Below, piece by piece: positions 50,755-59,189 of a stretch of 64,000 nt of DNA. This stretch comes from DAOUJI01 sp965219565. Lineage in GTDB: Bacteria; Chloroflexota; Dehalococcoidia; Lucifugimonadales; JAGWBF01. The first letter of the stretch is position 1. Every line of letters starts with the position of its first letter. The stretch is from contig OZ244780.1 in the NCBI GenBank assembly GCA_965219565.1, positions 2,542,001 to 2,606,000 of the forward strand, in the 5' to 3' direction. Under the pieces are notes generated by a model. That model ran no database searches and was not told the DNA's origin. It worked only from the letters and a program-made list of their open reading frames with translations. The translations under genes were made by a program, and so were the position numbers.

Positions 50755-51261
50755 TCACATACCGCGGCCTATGAATTTCTTGTTCATACGTCGCGACCGC
50801 GCTGTGAGGTAGGCCGCCCACTTCTGCATGAGCATGCGGCGGCGGTCGAACAGATCGGAGAGCGCGTACGCTTGCTCGACGCTGCCGCCCAGCTGATGCG
50901 CCAGGGCCGCCTCCGCCACCCCCCAGGGTGCATCCGTTCGTTCCATGGTCCAGGTCTTGAAGGACGTTCTGGACCCGTGCACCGTCGTCCGGTCCGTAAG
51001 GCCGGTGGAACGGAGCACCTTCGTCAGGGTCATGTTGCTCAGCGGCTGGCCGGGCCTCAGCGGCGACGGAAAGCACAGCTTTGAACTGTCGCCAAGTTGA
51101 CGCGCCTGCTTCAACACTTCGACAGCCTGAGAGCTCAGGGGCACCCGATGCTCCACCCCCGCCTTCATGCGTGAGGCGGGAATCGTCCATGTCGCCTTAC
51201 CAAGATCGATTTCGCTCCACTTAGCTCCCCTCGCCTCTCCGGACCGCGCCTGCCGGAGGGA
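50755..51261 (-). pseudogene. Tyrosine integrase, C-terminal catalytic part, truncated
   Basis: The P4-type integrase catalytic domain begins abruptly after a stop at 51262-51264. The first catalytic Arg is in QARSGEARGAKWSEIDL. Box II HGSR, the later AHQ histidine and the VEQAYALSDLFDRRR tyrosine are intact. The N-terminal arm-binding and core-binding domains are missing. The break lies within about 10 bp of the end of the serine recombinase gene, so the serine element probably inserted here. Confidence 0.85.
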
Positions 51262-51268
51262 CTATGAT

Positions 51269-53044
51269 TTAGCTGTAAAGCAGCGGACTTTCGTTGTTAC
51301 TTCCCACAATTGTTACCACAATATTGATTTTGAGGGTTGGCTCCAATCCAGTTAAGTGGAGCTGGGGACTCGAATTTAGCTTGAAAAAGGCGGAATTTAG
51401 ACATCGCTTCCCACATCTCTTACCACACCTATTACCACACCATTGATCATATCGTTGGGTTCGAGTCCAACTAAGTGGGCTGGACTTGACGAAATCAAGA
51501 ACCGAGGCCGATTCCGACATCGCACCGTCGCTCGGCATGGGGACCGTGTACGTCAGCGTGGCCTCGTCTCCCATCACCTCGATGCCCTCAACGAAGTTGC
51601 GGATGAGCGCCTTCCGCTCGGGGATCGTCCCATCCTTCAGGAAGTCCCGGAAGTCCGCAACGTACCGCGCTATCTCCTCGGTGTCGGGCAGCTCCACCCT
51701 CCTCTGCTCAAGCTGGGTCTCGGCGTCCTCTCTCGCAGCCTCCAGCTGCTCCTCACGGTGCCTCAGAGACATGATGCGGGGCGACAGGACCTCCAGGGTC
51801 AGCTCGCTCGTCTCAATGGCCTCGTAGAGCTTCTCAAGCCGCTTCCTCACGTCCCCCAGCTCGGCCTCGACGACCTCCAGCCTGCCGGACAGCTCCCCGG
51901 CCATGGCGTCGATCTCCTCTGCCACCAGCGTCACCAGCGCCACGATGGTCTCCTCGTTCAGTATCCGCTCCCTGATCTTCTCCACCACGAACGTCTCCAG
52001 CCTCGGGGCGTTCAGGTAGCGGGCGCTGCACGTCCCCGCTCCCTCCCTGAACAGGGTGCCGCAGATGTAGTAGGCGAACTGGCCGCTCTTGGCTCCCTGG
52101 GCCGAGTAGGGCCTGCCGCACACCCCGCACCTGAGCAGCCCGCTCAGCAGGAACTTGCTCCCCACTCTACCGGGCCTCTGCACCTTCGGGGCGCGCTCAC
52201 TCATCGCCTGCTGCACGTCTTCGAATAGCTCCCTCGACACCAGGGCGGGCCACGCTTCCTCCACCCTTACAGGGTCCTGGGCCTTCTCGCCCTTGCTGTT
52301 CTTGCCCCATACGGCGGTTCCGGTGTACGCCTCGTTTCTCAGCACGTAGTGGAGCGTTCCCTTGTACCAGCGCTTGCCCCGGTTGGTGACGCCCCGGTCG
52401 TTCAGCTCCTTGCATAGCTCCTTGAGGCCGCTGCCCCGCAGCGACTTCTCGAACATCTCCCTGACCACGGGAGCCGTGGCCGGGTCAACCTCCAGGGTGG
52501 GGCGCTCCTTGGCCCCGTCGCTGACCTTGATCTTCCTGTAGCCGAAGGGAGCGTTGGAGCCGAGGAAGAAGCCTCTGGAAGCGGCCTCTCTCATACCCCG
52601 GACGACCTCCTGCGCCAAATTCTCGCTGTAATATTCGTCCACGCTCTCGATGATTCCCTCAAGCAGCCTGCCAGTGGCGTTGTCCTCCGCCTGCTCGGTG
52701 ATGGACACCACGCGGATGCCCTTGCGCCGCAGCTGGGACTTGAACGCCACGGCGTGCTCCCGCTTGCGGGTGAAGCGGCTGAATTTCCACACCAAGATGA
52801 CCTCGAAGGGGGCCTTGGGCTTGCCGCCCTCCTCGATCATCTCCCTGAACTGGGGACGGTCGGCGACGCGGCCGCTCTCGGCCTCGTCCACGTACTCGTG
52901 GGCCACGGAGTATCCGTTGGCCCTAGCGTACTCCTTGAGCGCCCGCAGCTGGGCGGACACGGACAGGTCCACGTCCTGCCGGTCACTGGACACCCTGGCG
53001 TAGAGCGCAGCCGGCGTTAGGGGCTGTAGGTGCTTCTTCTTCAT
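51269..53044 (-). CDS. Large serine recombinase (site-specific integrase)
   Basis: 591 residues. The catalytic domain has ALYARVSSDRQD (nucleophile S19) and KFSRFTRKREHAVAFKSQL. The recombinase domain follows (APFGYRKI, RNEAYTGTAVWGK), then a zinc ribbon (RCGVCGRPYSAQ with a later CSARYL) and a long coiled coil (residues about 395-470). The last roughly 60 residues read through two imperfect copies of a repeat and look non-native (CGNRCGKRCGKRC). It probably mobilised the right-hand segment of the island and entered the tyrosine-integrase gene. Confidence 0.92.
   Translation of the reverse strand: MKKKHLQPLTPAALYARVSSDRQDVDLSVSAQLRALKEYARANGYSVAHEYVDEAESGRVADRPQFREMIEEGGKPKAPFEVILVWKFSRFTRKREHAVAFKSQLRRKGIRVVSITEQAEDNATGRLLEGIIESVDEYYSENLAQEVVRGMREAASRGFFLGSNAPFGYRKIKVSDGAKERPTLEVDPATAPVVREMFEKSLRGSGLKELCKELNDRGVTNRGKRWYKGTLHYVLRNEAYTGTAVWGKNSKGEKAQDPVRVEEAWPALVSRELFEDVQQAMSERAPKVQRPGRVGSKFLLSGLLRCGVCGRPYSAQGAKSGQFAYYICGTLFREGAGTCSARYLNAPRLETFVVEKIRERILNEETIVALVTLVAEEIDAMAGELSGRLEVVEAELGDVRKRLEKLYEAIETSELTLEVLSPRIMSLRHREEQLEAAREDAETQLEQRRVELPDTEEIARYVADFRDFLKDGTIPERKALIRNFVEGIEVMGDEATLTYTVPMPSDGAMSESASVLDFVKSSPLSWTRTQRYDQWCGNRCGKRCGKRCLNSAFFKLNSSPQLHLTGLEPTLKINIVVTIVGSNNESPLLYS
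51299..51485. repeat. Imperfect direct repeats at the end of the serine recombinase gene
   Basis: Two similar blocks (51299-51366 and 51407-51485) share CTTCCCACA, TTACCACA, ATTGAT, a GGTT segment, AGTTAAGTGG/ACTAAGTGGG and a CTGG end. The second also holds a tandem TTACCACACC unit and a tRNA-T-arm-like GTTGGGTTCGAGTCCAAC. They may be att-site remnants or a duplication at the element boundary. Confidence 0.55.
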
Positions 53045-53079
53045 GCTGTCCTCCTGTTCGGTATTCGTTTTCGGCCTCC

Positions 53080-54090
53080 TTACGATCGGCGGGTTCCACT
53101 CGATCCCTCTAGAGGAGCTTTGGCGCAGATCTCCAAGAAGGCATGGGCGTCCTCTATCATAGACTTAATGAGGTCATGGGTTTCGTCGTCAAAATGAGTA
53201 GTCAAGGTCTCCCGATTCGACCTATCCGTGTGCTTCGTTATGTGAGGGGTAATCATTACTTTTCCGTCTACGACCAAACCGTTGTAGATGGTCGAATGCC
53301 CTATTGTGTTACGAATATCTACTAACTCATTGAGGTTGGCTATACCACTTTCCCGTAGGTTGTCCGGCAGTACGCCACACATTTCTTGGTCCAAGTCGTT
53401 TACTAATCCTGAGAAACCTCTGTCGCTGTTGATGGCTACAAGCCTCGTCTGAAGAGGCTCAAGTTTGGCCCACCATGCATTAAACCACTCGGTGGAAACA
53501 CGGCCTTCTGACTGGGCTACGCCAATTTCGTCGTACAACGGAACAATTTCAGGATTACGAGATACCAAGTGATAACTCAAACGCTTTTCAACATAGAGAA
53601 GTAGCATAAACACTTCGCCAGGGCGAGTTATCAGCCGTTCATATTCGGCAGAGCTTGCATGAGGTGGTCTAACTATGAGGTTCATGGATTCCTGTGGTGA
53701 CATATCACTTCGGTTGAAGATGTATCGCAGGATGCCGACAGAAACATCTTCTTCTGAGTCTCCAGTGGAGAAGACGGAACTCACTTTGTTAAGGTAGTCC
53801 ACGAAGCTCTCGCCAAGGTTTCTCCCTAAGTTGTAATCTGCCCATTTCATCGTGACCGAGGCAGACCCAACTAACACCGGATGGCTCATTTCAGGATCAT
53901 CGTCTGCTGACCAGAGCAGCGCAAAATCAACTCCTCTGCCTGGTAAACCAAGGGCAGGCAGGTAACCCTGCAACTGAGCCATAGTGGGCCGCTCAGTGTG
54001 TCCTAGAGCTACAATGGACCTGCTGATAAATTTGCCTTCGTCCTCTACTATCAGACGATAGCTACCAGAGTTTGTTTTTGAGTGTACCAT
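53080..54090 (-). CDS. Unknown protein with a C-terminal HEPN-like RNase motif
   Basis: 336 residues. No family is recognised for the N-terminal two thirds. Near the C-terminus LNELVDIRNTIGHSTIY contains RNTIGH (R260 to H265), the R-N-x3-H pattern of HEPN ribonucleases, set in a helical context. It starts just upstream of the serine recombinase gene, on the same strand, with a GGAGAGGAC-type ribosome-binding site. An antiviral or toxin role is inferred; it could also be a non-catalytic HEPN-fold protein. Base composition is lower in GC than its neighbours. Confidence 0.7.
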   Translation of the reverse strand: MVHSKTNSGSYRLIVEDEGKFISRSIVALGHTERPTMAQLQGYLPALGLPGRGVDFALLWSADDDPEMSHPVLVGSASVTMKWADYNLGRNLGESFVDYLNKVSSVFSTGDSEEDVSVGILRYIFNRSDMSPQESMNLIVRPPHASSAEYERLITRPGEVFMLLLYVEKRLSYHLVSRNPEIVPLYDEIGVAQSEGRVSTEWFNAWWAKLEPLQTRLVAINSDRGFSGLVNDLDQEMCGVLPDNLRESGIANLNELVDIRNTIGHSTIYNGLVVDGKVMITPHITKHTDRSNRETLTTHFDDETHDLIKSMIEDAHAFLEICAKAPLEGSSGTRRS

Positions 54091-54150
54091 TGTCCTCTCC
54101 TTCTGCGACGAGCCGGTGACATTAGAAAGGGTTACCTTAGTGGGTCGCTC

Positions 54151-54459
54151 TCAAGATGCGTCGTTCGCTCCTGGCGCGGCGGTCGCCTGAAGTCGGAGTC
54201 CCAGGGCGCTCACCACCTTCAGCACGGTGGCGAACTCAGGGTTGCCATTGGCTGACAGCGACTTGTACAGGCTCTCCCTGCCCAGCCCCGTCTCCTGCGC
54301 CACCACCGCCATCCTACGGGCGCGGGCGATGTCTCCCAGCGTCGCCATTATCAGGCCCAGGTCGCCCTCTCCCAGCGCAACGCTCAGGTATGCCGCCATA
54401 TCCTCCTCGGTCTCAAGGTGCTCCGCCGGGTCCCACGGCGTTGTTTGCGTCTTTGCCAT
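54151..54459 (-). CDS. Addiction-module antitoxin, HTH (HigA/HI1420-like)
   Basis: 102 residues. WDPAEHLETEEDMAAYLSVAL at the start, then IARARRMAVVAQETGLGRES and LYKSLSANGNPEFATVLKVV, which is the antidote family that pairs with Gp49-like toxins. It starts 10 bp after the toxin stop codon, so the order is toxin then antitoxin. It should neutralise the toxin and repress the operon. Confidence 0.9.
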   Translation of the reverse strand: MAKTQTTPWDPAEHLETEEDMAAYLSVALGEGDLGLIMATLGDIARARRMAVVAQETGLGRESLYKSLSANGNPEFATVLKVVSALGLRLQATAAPGANDAS

Positions 54460-54469
54460 AGCTGCCTCC

Positions 54470-54760
54470 CTACAGTCCTCTCGCCAGCTCCAGCGCCCTT
54501 CGTATGTCCCGTTCCTGGCTGTCCTTGTCGCCTCCGGCCAGAAGGACGACCAGGACCTCCCCCCTCTGCGCGAAGTACACCCGGTAGCCGGGTCCGTAGT
54601 CGATTCGAATCTCCGAAACCCCTTCGCCCACCGGCCTCACGTCGCCGGGGTTGCCCAGTGACAGCCGCCTGATGCGGTTGTCGATTCTCACCCTGGCCTG
54701 CCTGTCCCGAAGCCGTCTGAACCAGCGGGCATAGACGTCGGTCTGGCGAATCTCGACCAT
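54470..54760 (-). CDS. RelE/ParE (HigB/Gp49-like) toxin
   Basis: 96 residues from the ATG at 54760 (the frame is open upstream to 54895 without homology). VEIRQTDVYARWFRRLRDRQ, then GNPGDVRPVGEGVSEIRIDY and GPGYRVYFAQRGEVLVVLLA, with GGDKDSQERDI, match the phage-derived Gp49-like family. These are ribosome-dependent or free mRNA interferases. It pairs with the downstream HTH antitoxin. Confidence 0.92.
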   Translation of the reverse strand: MVEIRQTDVYARWFRRLRDRQARVRIDNRIRRLSLGNPGDVRPVGEGVSEIRIDYGPGYRVYFAQRGEVLVVLLAGGDKDSQERDIRRALELARGL

Positions 54761-55004
54761 CACCCTATTGTAGGCCACAGGATACCTAGAACGCAAGAGG
54801 GAATGGCCGATCTCGGCGAGAACACGGGCCAAGCAGGGCACGCACACAGCCCCCCTCACAGGGCGCAAGATTCGGGGGAGCGTCGGCGGCGTCATGCCCG
54901 TGTACAGGAGAATGCACGGGGCGGCAAGTTGCAGCTCGGGCGGTTCCGTAGCTGGAATCGGGATGAACGAGGCAGCCTGCTAAATCGGAGCAAGCAATCC
55001 GATT

Positions 55005-55123
55005 CCGGTGCTCCTTCCACGGTCATGGGGCAGTCGCAGCTACGAAATGGGGAATGTGGAACATGGCGTTTTGCGGGGGCGATGGGGCAGCGGTAGCTAC
55101 GAAGTGGGGAAAGTGGAACACGG
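55005..55123. repeat. Repeat family R2, two copies in tandem
   Basis: GCAGCTACGAAATGGGGAAT-type units of 31 bp at 55036-55066 and 55093-55123 (the second has AAGTGGGGAAAG inside). The first is preceded by CCGGTGCTCCTTCCACGG (55005 on), which also precedes the third copy at 56581. Confidence 0.75.
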
Positions 55124-55158
55124 ACATGGGAGCGTCAGAAGACGGTTCCGTGAGCCGC

Positions 55159-55377
55159 TCAGCCTCCGTCTTCGTCATCCGCGGGCGGCCTGGGCGCGGT
55201 CACGGACCGGGCCGCCTGACGCCGAAGATGGGCACGGGCGATCATCCGGGCGAGGATGCGTAGACCACGCCGCATCGTCTCCCGCTGCTCTGGGGAGTAC
55301 GTCGGCGATCCCCGCTTCGCCGTAGCCCGGCGATTGGTCGGTGGATTCTCTCCGTTGGCGCTTCTCATCCCGCTCAT
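55159..55377 (-). CDS. Small basic protein, doubtful
   Basis: 72 residues from an ATG at 55377 behind AGAGGCGG. A basic, helical centre (SPEQRETMRRGLRILARMIA, RAHLRRQAARS) and an acidic end (DDEDGG). No family. It is the only reading frame in the repeat field with a plausible ribosome-binding site and protein-like composition. Confidence 0.4.
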   Translation of the reverse strand: MSGMRSANGENPPTNRRATAKRGSPTYSPEQRETMRRGLRILARMIARAHLRRQAARSVTAPRPPADDEDGG

Positions 55378-55558
55378 CCCGCCTCTGGGCGTCTCATGGG
55401 CCAGGTCCTGCGGTCCAGTGTGAGCGGTCGAGACGCTGGGCATAACTACCTATAAGGGCGCTCACGTGAGCGCCCCTGTAAGACCTGGGGCGAATACCCA
55501 CATTGGCAATGCCGTTGGGGTGTACAGAGAAATGAAGTGAGTTGCAAGAATGCAAGTC

Positions 55559-55641
55559 GGGCCGTTTCGTAGCTGAAATGGGGCGAATCACCCCTCTACA
55601 GGACTGAAGCAGTGAACACTTTTAGAAAGGGTGCGTTCCGG
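55559..55641. repeat. Repeat family R1, copy 1
   Basis: An approximately 83-bp unit: CGTTTCGTAGCTGAAATGGG, GCGAATCACCCC, CTACAGGA, then an imperfect palindrome GTGAACAC...GTGCGTTC (55612-55641). The same order occurs in copy 2 at 55990. Confidence 0.75.
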
Positions 55642-55989
55642 ACGGCAATGACATCGCCAAACGTGGGGAATGACATCAGCGGTCCGGTTGGAGCGGGGTC
55701 CCAATGACATTTGGCCCCCGAAATTGCGATTGAAGTGGGGGTGAATGACGTGCCCCAAAACGTGGCGGGAGACCGGGGTGACGGTCCGGCGGAGCTGGCG
55801 ATCACCCGGCAGGGAGGCCGGGGACACGGACCGACGGAGTATGCCCAGGTCATCCCTTGGCGATCCAGCGCGTATCCCCTGTGGGGTGCATTACATGTGA
55901 TGCACCTTCCAGGCTCCGTCGAAACGGAACGGTGTGGACCATGTGAAGGGGCTGTACAGGAGATTGAGTTTGACGGGGAAGTGACGGAA

Positions 55990-56073
55990 GGGCGATTTCG
56001 TAGCTGGAACAGGGGCAAATCACCCCCTACAGGAGAGGAAAAGTGAACACTTCGTTGAAAGAGTGCGTTCAGG
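55990..56073. repeat. Repeat family R1, copy 2
   Basis: GATTTCGTAGCTGGAACAGG, GCAAATCACCCC, CTACAGGAG, then the palindrome GTGAACAC...GTGCGTTC (56043-56073). It is about 80 percent identical by eye to copy 1, at an offset of 431 bp. Confidence 0.75.
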
Positions 56074-56478
56074 CCAAATCCAACGAAACTCGTTTGACGG
56101 TGGGGGGCAAACATGCCGGCAAGGCGGCGGGTGCGACGGAAAACTGGACGCAAACGGTGATGGACGTGGGGGTGCAGGACGCGGCGGAAACGGCGCTTAC
56201 AGTCCCCCGGGAGGAGCGCTGACGCAGCCCTGGCCGAGACTGCGGCACCGTGACACATCAACCATGCGGCGGGGTCCGTTGGCGGCGGATCGGGGTCCCG
56301 GCGCCGGTCTCTCTGGACTCCGAACCGGCGCAGCTGGCGGCCCCGTTTGGCCCATCCGGTTGACCACCGAGCGATGTGGAGGGGGAGTACGCGAAAATGG
56401 GACCTGGGCGCGAAGGGGCCAACTTGGGCCACTCAGTTATGCAAACAGGCTGATTTCGGGCTGCGTCGGACAGTTCCA

Positions 56479-56509
56479 GTGAACACTTTCTTGAAAGGGC
56501 GTGTTCCGG
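56479..56509. repeat. Repeat family R1, palindrome-only copy
   Basis: GTGAACACTTTCTTGAAAGG followed by GCGTGTTCC. The best-paired form: GAACAC with GTGTTC outside and CTTTC with GAAAG inside, giving a nested palindrome. Confidence 0.7.
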
Positions 56510-56580
56510 CCAAACGGAGACCCTCGATGCACAACGGGGCCACCCCTCGGGGCTGCGACATCGAAGCGAGCAACCGGCTT

Positions 56581-56641
56581 CCGGTGTTCCTTCCACGGTC
56601 ATGCCCAGCCGCAGCTACCGAGTGGGGAAAGTGGAACATGG
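56581..56641. repeat. Repeat family R2, distant third copy
   Basis: CCGGTGTTCCTTCCACGG (56581 on) followed at the same spacing by GCAGCTACCGAGTGGGGAAA (56611-56641). It matches 55005-55066 over about 60 bp, 1,575 bp away. Confidence 0.75.
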
Positions 56642-56671
56642 ACGCCGATGGTCGGCGGGTGACGCAACCCC

Positions 56672-57133
56672 CTACCTCAGCACAAACCACCACAGTAGGA
56701 CGCTGCCGATCAACAGCACGAATAGCACCAGGGCGATCGCGTGGACGACGTTGAGCACGCCCTTCGTCGCCTTGTGCGCGGCGACCTCCCTCCGGTGCTC
56801 CATCTCAAGCTCCAGGTACGGCCGTCTGGCCGTGGCTGCGGACTCCCTGGCCTCGTCCCGCTCCCGCTCCAGCTCGGATGCCCGAAGGTTCAACTCGGAT
56901 ACTCTCTGCTCCGACTCCCACACGGTCCGCTCAAGCTCATGCTCCCTGGCGACGGCCCGGCGCAGCAGCTCCTCGTCGGTGATGTACTCCCCCGCCATCC
57001 GCACGAACACCCGGCGGCCATCCCTGCGGACCTCCACCTCCCCATTCCTGATCTTCCGGTCCAGGGTCGAGAGGGATATCTCCAGCTCTTCAGCGGCATC
57101 CGCTTTCGTCACCCAGCGGACGTGCTCATCCAT
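56672..57133 (-). CDS. HTH / coiled-coil / C-terminal transmembrane protein
   Basis: 153 residues from the ATG at 57133 behind GGAGGGAG. The N-terminal HTH of excisionase/MerR type occupies residues about 7-45 (TKADAAEELEISLSTLDRKI, GEVEVRRDGRRVFVRMAGEY). Then comes a roughly 65-residue coiled coil (about 55-120) rich in Glu/Arg. A C-terminal TM helix (VHAIALVLFVLLIGSVLLWW) ends in a short basic tail. It is a DNA-binding domain tethered to the membrane, and flanked by the repeat field. The role is unknown; one possibility is anchoring the element's DNA at the membrane. Confidence 0.85.
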   Translation of the reverse strand: MDEHVRWVTKADAAEELEISLSTLDRKIRNGEVEVRRDGRRVFVRMAGEYITDEELLRRAVAREHELERTVWESEQRVSELNLRASELERERDEARESAATARRPYLELEMEHRREVAAHKATKGVLNVVHAIALVLFVLLIGSVLLWWFVLR

Positions 57134-57257
57134 CGTTTCTCCCTCCATCGGCTGACACGTCAGCGGTTGCATTTGTGGTACAAAATGTACTCGGACTCGT
57201 CCTGTATTTTAGCGCAGCTTCCCATAATTGTCCCTGACCGGTCAGGCGACACGTCAA

Positions 57258-57400
57258 CCCCGTTTCGTAGCCAACACAGGGGTGATTTGGCCTTCGGCGG
57301 ACCCCGGAAATCGGCCCAGTTGTGCCATTTTGTACCCCCCAGACAGCATAATGGGGAGATAGCGACGTATCGGCGCTATCTATTCCCCCCTACAGGACAT
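57258..57400. repeat. Further R1-like half repeats
   Basis: CGTTTCGTAGCCAACACAGG with GGTGATTTGG (57260-57292), and CCCCCTACAGGACATGACG (about 57385), match the front and middle of R1. They lie between the HTH-TM gene and the next gene, so the family spans both sides of the HTH-TM gene. Confidence 0.55.
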
Positions 57401-59087
57401 GACGCATCCGGTTGTAGAGCGAGTCCCACTGGTAGGCTTCCAGCCCGGACAAGGGAAGTCTCGGGGACTCGGGTTCCCACAGTGGACGCCATGACTTTCC
57501 AAGTATCCCGTTGTCTGACAGGACGGGGATGCAGGACACGAGGACGGGCACGGTCATCAGAGTCATGCGGGCCGCTGTGCGCACGTAGGTATCCTCGACC
57601 TCCTCGGTGTCCACGACGAACAGGGTGACGGGGTACGGCGGCTGGTCGTCCCCCGGCTCGTTGGAATGGTAATAGCGCGTGTAGGGTCTCAGGCGGGCAA
57701 GGACTCCCCTGGGGTGACGGGCGCGAAGCTCGTACTCGAAGTAGAACGGTATCCGAAGGCCCTGGGCGGTCATCTGCCCCACGGCGTCGGGTGCGATGGC
57801 GGAATCGCCCCAGTTGTAGGTTCGGTCGGACCGGGCGGTGGGGACGGACCACACCAGCTCGCTGTCGGGGTCCGCACGGGCTTCGGCCTGAAGCTGCGAC
57901 AGGAACCACGTGATGCCGTCGGCGTGCTTCGTCTGCCGCGCCCAGGTCTCGATGCGGTGCCCCACGTGTCGCCTGCGGCCTTGTTTGTCCGTGGTGATGG
58001 CCGTGCTCCAGATGCCCTGCGCGGTGGGAAGCTGGGCGCGGTCCCTGTGGGTGACGTAGCGAATGCCCTCGGCGGACAGGGTGTAGCGAGTGTCTCCCCG
58101 CTGCCCTCGACGCTCCACGAGGCCCCAGGTATCGACTAGGCTGTGCATCATCTGGCTGACACGTCCCTCGGAGATGCCGAGCCAGTTGGCAAGGTGCTCA
58201 CGGGGGATCATCGGGTGGTCGGTGATGAGGTCCAGCGTCCGCTTCTCAGCGGGGCTGACGCCGAAGGCCGGCGCAGCCTGCGCCATCCGCTCGGGACGTG
58301 GCAGGGACGCCCGCTTCCGCTCCGGCGACTGGGCGCCAGACCCTCCGCCTGGCTTGCCGTAGGCGGTTACTGTCTCCAGCGTGTAGTCCGTGAGGCCGAA
58401 CAGCCCCGTGGGTTCGCACCAGAGGCGAAGGTCCCGTCTTTCAAGAGCGTCCCTGGACTCCACGGCGACGTAGCAGTCACGGAGGTCGTTGTTGATGCAG
58501 AACCTCGCCGTCCGCCGAAGCTCCCATGCGCTCGGCACAAGGATCAGGACGGTGCCGGGACGCCGCCCGTGGCTGTACTGCGCTATGGCCCTCAACCGGT
58601 CGTAGAGCGACCGGCGCCGGAGGGCCAGGCCCTGCCGCACCACGCCGAAGCTGCGGCCGTCGTGGAGGGCGATGGCGGCGTCGAAGCGGCCCCTGCGGTG
58701 GAACTCCACCCGGGAGCGAAGCCCGTCGATGCCGGGGGACATCGAGGCGGCGAGTCGGTAGACGCTGGCCACGGCGTCCATCCGGCGGATGAGAAGCGTG
58801 AGCCACTCCCTGGACATCGGGTAGGATTTCACGAAGTCCGAGGGCGTCTCAAAGCCGAGTATCCGGACGGCCTCTCTGACGCCACTGGCTGTCAGGCAGT
58901 ATCTCTGACTCGACGGCAGGTGGGCGGTGCCGTGGCTCACCCTCCCCACGATGCCTTCGGCCAGCAGGCCGGCCAGGGCTCGGTGAACGGTCGCGTGCGG
59001 CTCGCCCAGGATGCCCGCCAGTTCCGTCGAGTCGACGAAGGGCGTCCGGCTGAGGGCGTCGAGCAGCTGTCGGTCGGAGAGAGCCAT
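57390..59087 (-). CDS. Double replication-relaxation-like (winged-helix plus nuclease-fold) protein
   Basis: 565 residues from the ATG at 59087. Two similar halves are visible. Half one has a winged helix (ELAGILGEPHATVHRALAGL) and FDAAIALHDGRSFGVVRQGL with a following YDRLRAIAQYSHGRRP. Half two has a winged helix (HLANWLGISEGRVSQMMHSL, TRYTLSAEGIRYV) and DSAIAPDA..., FYFEYELRARHPRGVLARL, RPYTRYYHSNE. The pattern of an FxxExD-like strand then a Lx..LxxYxxY helix is that of the replication-relaxation family, found on plasmids and mobile elements and related to restriction-endonuclease folds. The duplication is unusual. Confidence 0.75.
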   Translation of the reverse strand: MALSDRQLLDALSRTPFVDSTELAGILGEPHATVHRALAGLLAEGIVGRVSHGTAHLPSSQRYCLTASGVREAVRILGFETPSDFVKSYPMSREWLTLLIRRMDAVASVYRLAASMSPGIDGLRSRVEFHRRGRFDAAIALHDGRSFGVVRQGLALRRRSLYDRLRAIAQYSHGRRPGTVLILVPSAWELRRTARFCINNDLRDCYVAVESRDALERRDLRLWCEPTGLFGLTDYTLETVTAYGKPGGGSGAQSPERKRASLPRPERMAQAAPAFGVSPAEKRTLDLITDHPMIPREHLANWLGISEGRVSQMMHSLVDTWGLVERRGQRGDTRYTLSAEGIRYVTHRDRAQLPTAQGIWSTAITTDKQGRRRHVGHRIETWARQTKHADGITWFLSQLQAEARADPDSELVWSVPTARSDRTYNWGDSAIAPDAVGQMTAQGLRIPFYFEYELRARHPRGVLARLRPYTRYYHSNEPGDDQPPYPVTLFVVDTEEVEDTYVRTAARMTLMTVPVLVSCIPVLSDNGILGKSWRPLWEPESPRLPLSGLEAYQWDSLYNRMRHVL

Positions 59088-59189
59088 ACATCGAGCGTAG
59101 CGATCTACCGGCGCGGTGGGCAACCATAACATGACAGCGCCAGCGCGTGGGAGAGCGTCAAGTCCGGGTCCACTCAGCGGAGTCGAGGA

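Larger units (their letters stand above)
54896..56671. other. Largely non-coding repeat field
   Basis: About 1.8 kb with at most one small gene (55159-55377). The long GC-rich frames here have low-complexity translations with no family resemblance. The stretch holds several dispersed repeat families, listed separately, and more copies continue at 57258-57400 beyond the next gene. It may be a replication or transfer region, or a decayed segment. Confidence 0.55.

Noticed and set aside
51440..51480. tRNA gene fragment (GTTGGGTTCGAGTCCAAC)
   Set aside because: Only a T-arm-like hairpin; no acceptor or anticodon stems around it.
55596..56432. 278-codon minus-strand ORF in the repeat field
   Set aside because: Low-complexity Pro/Arg-rich translation, no ribosome-binding site, runs across repeat units; probably GC-rich open frame by chance.
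54896..57400. CRISPR array
   Set aside because: Repeats are irregularly spaced, of different lengths and palindromic, with no cas genes nearby. They are not CRISPR.
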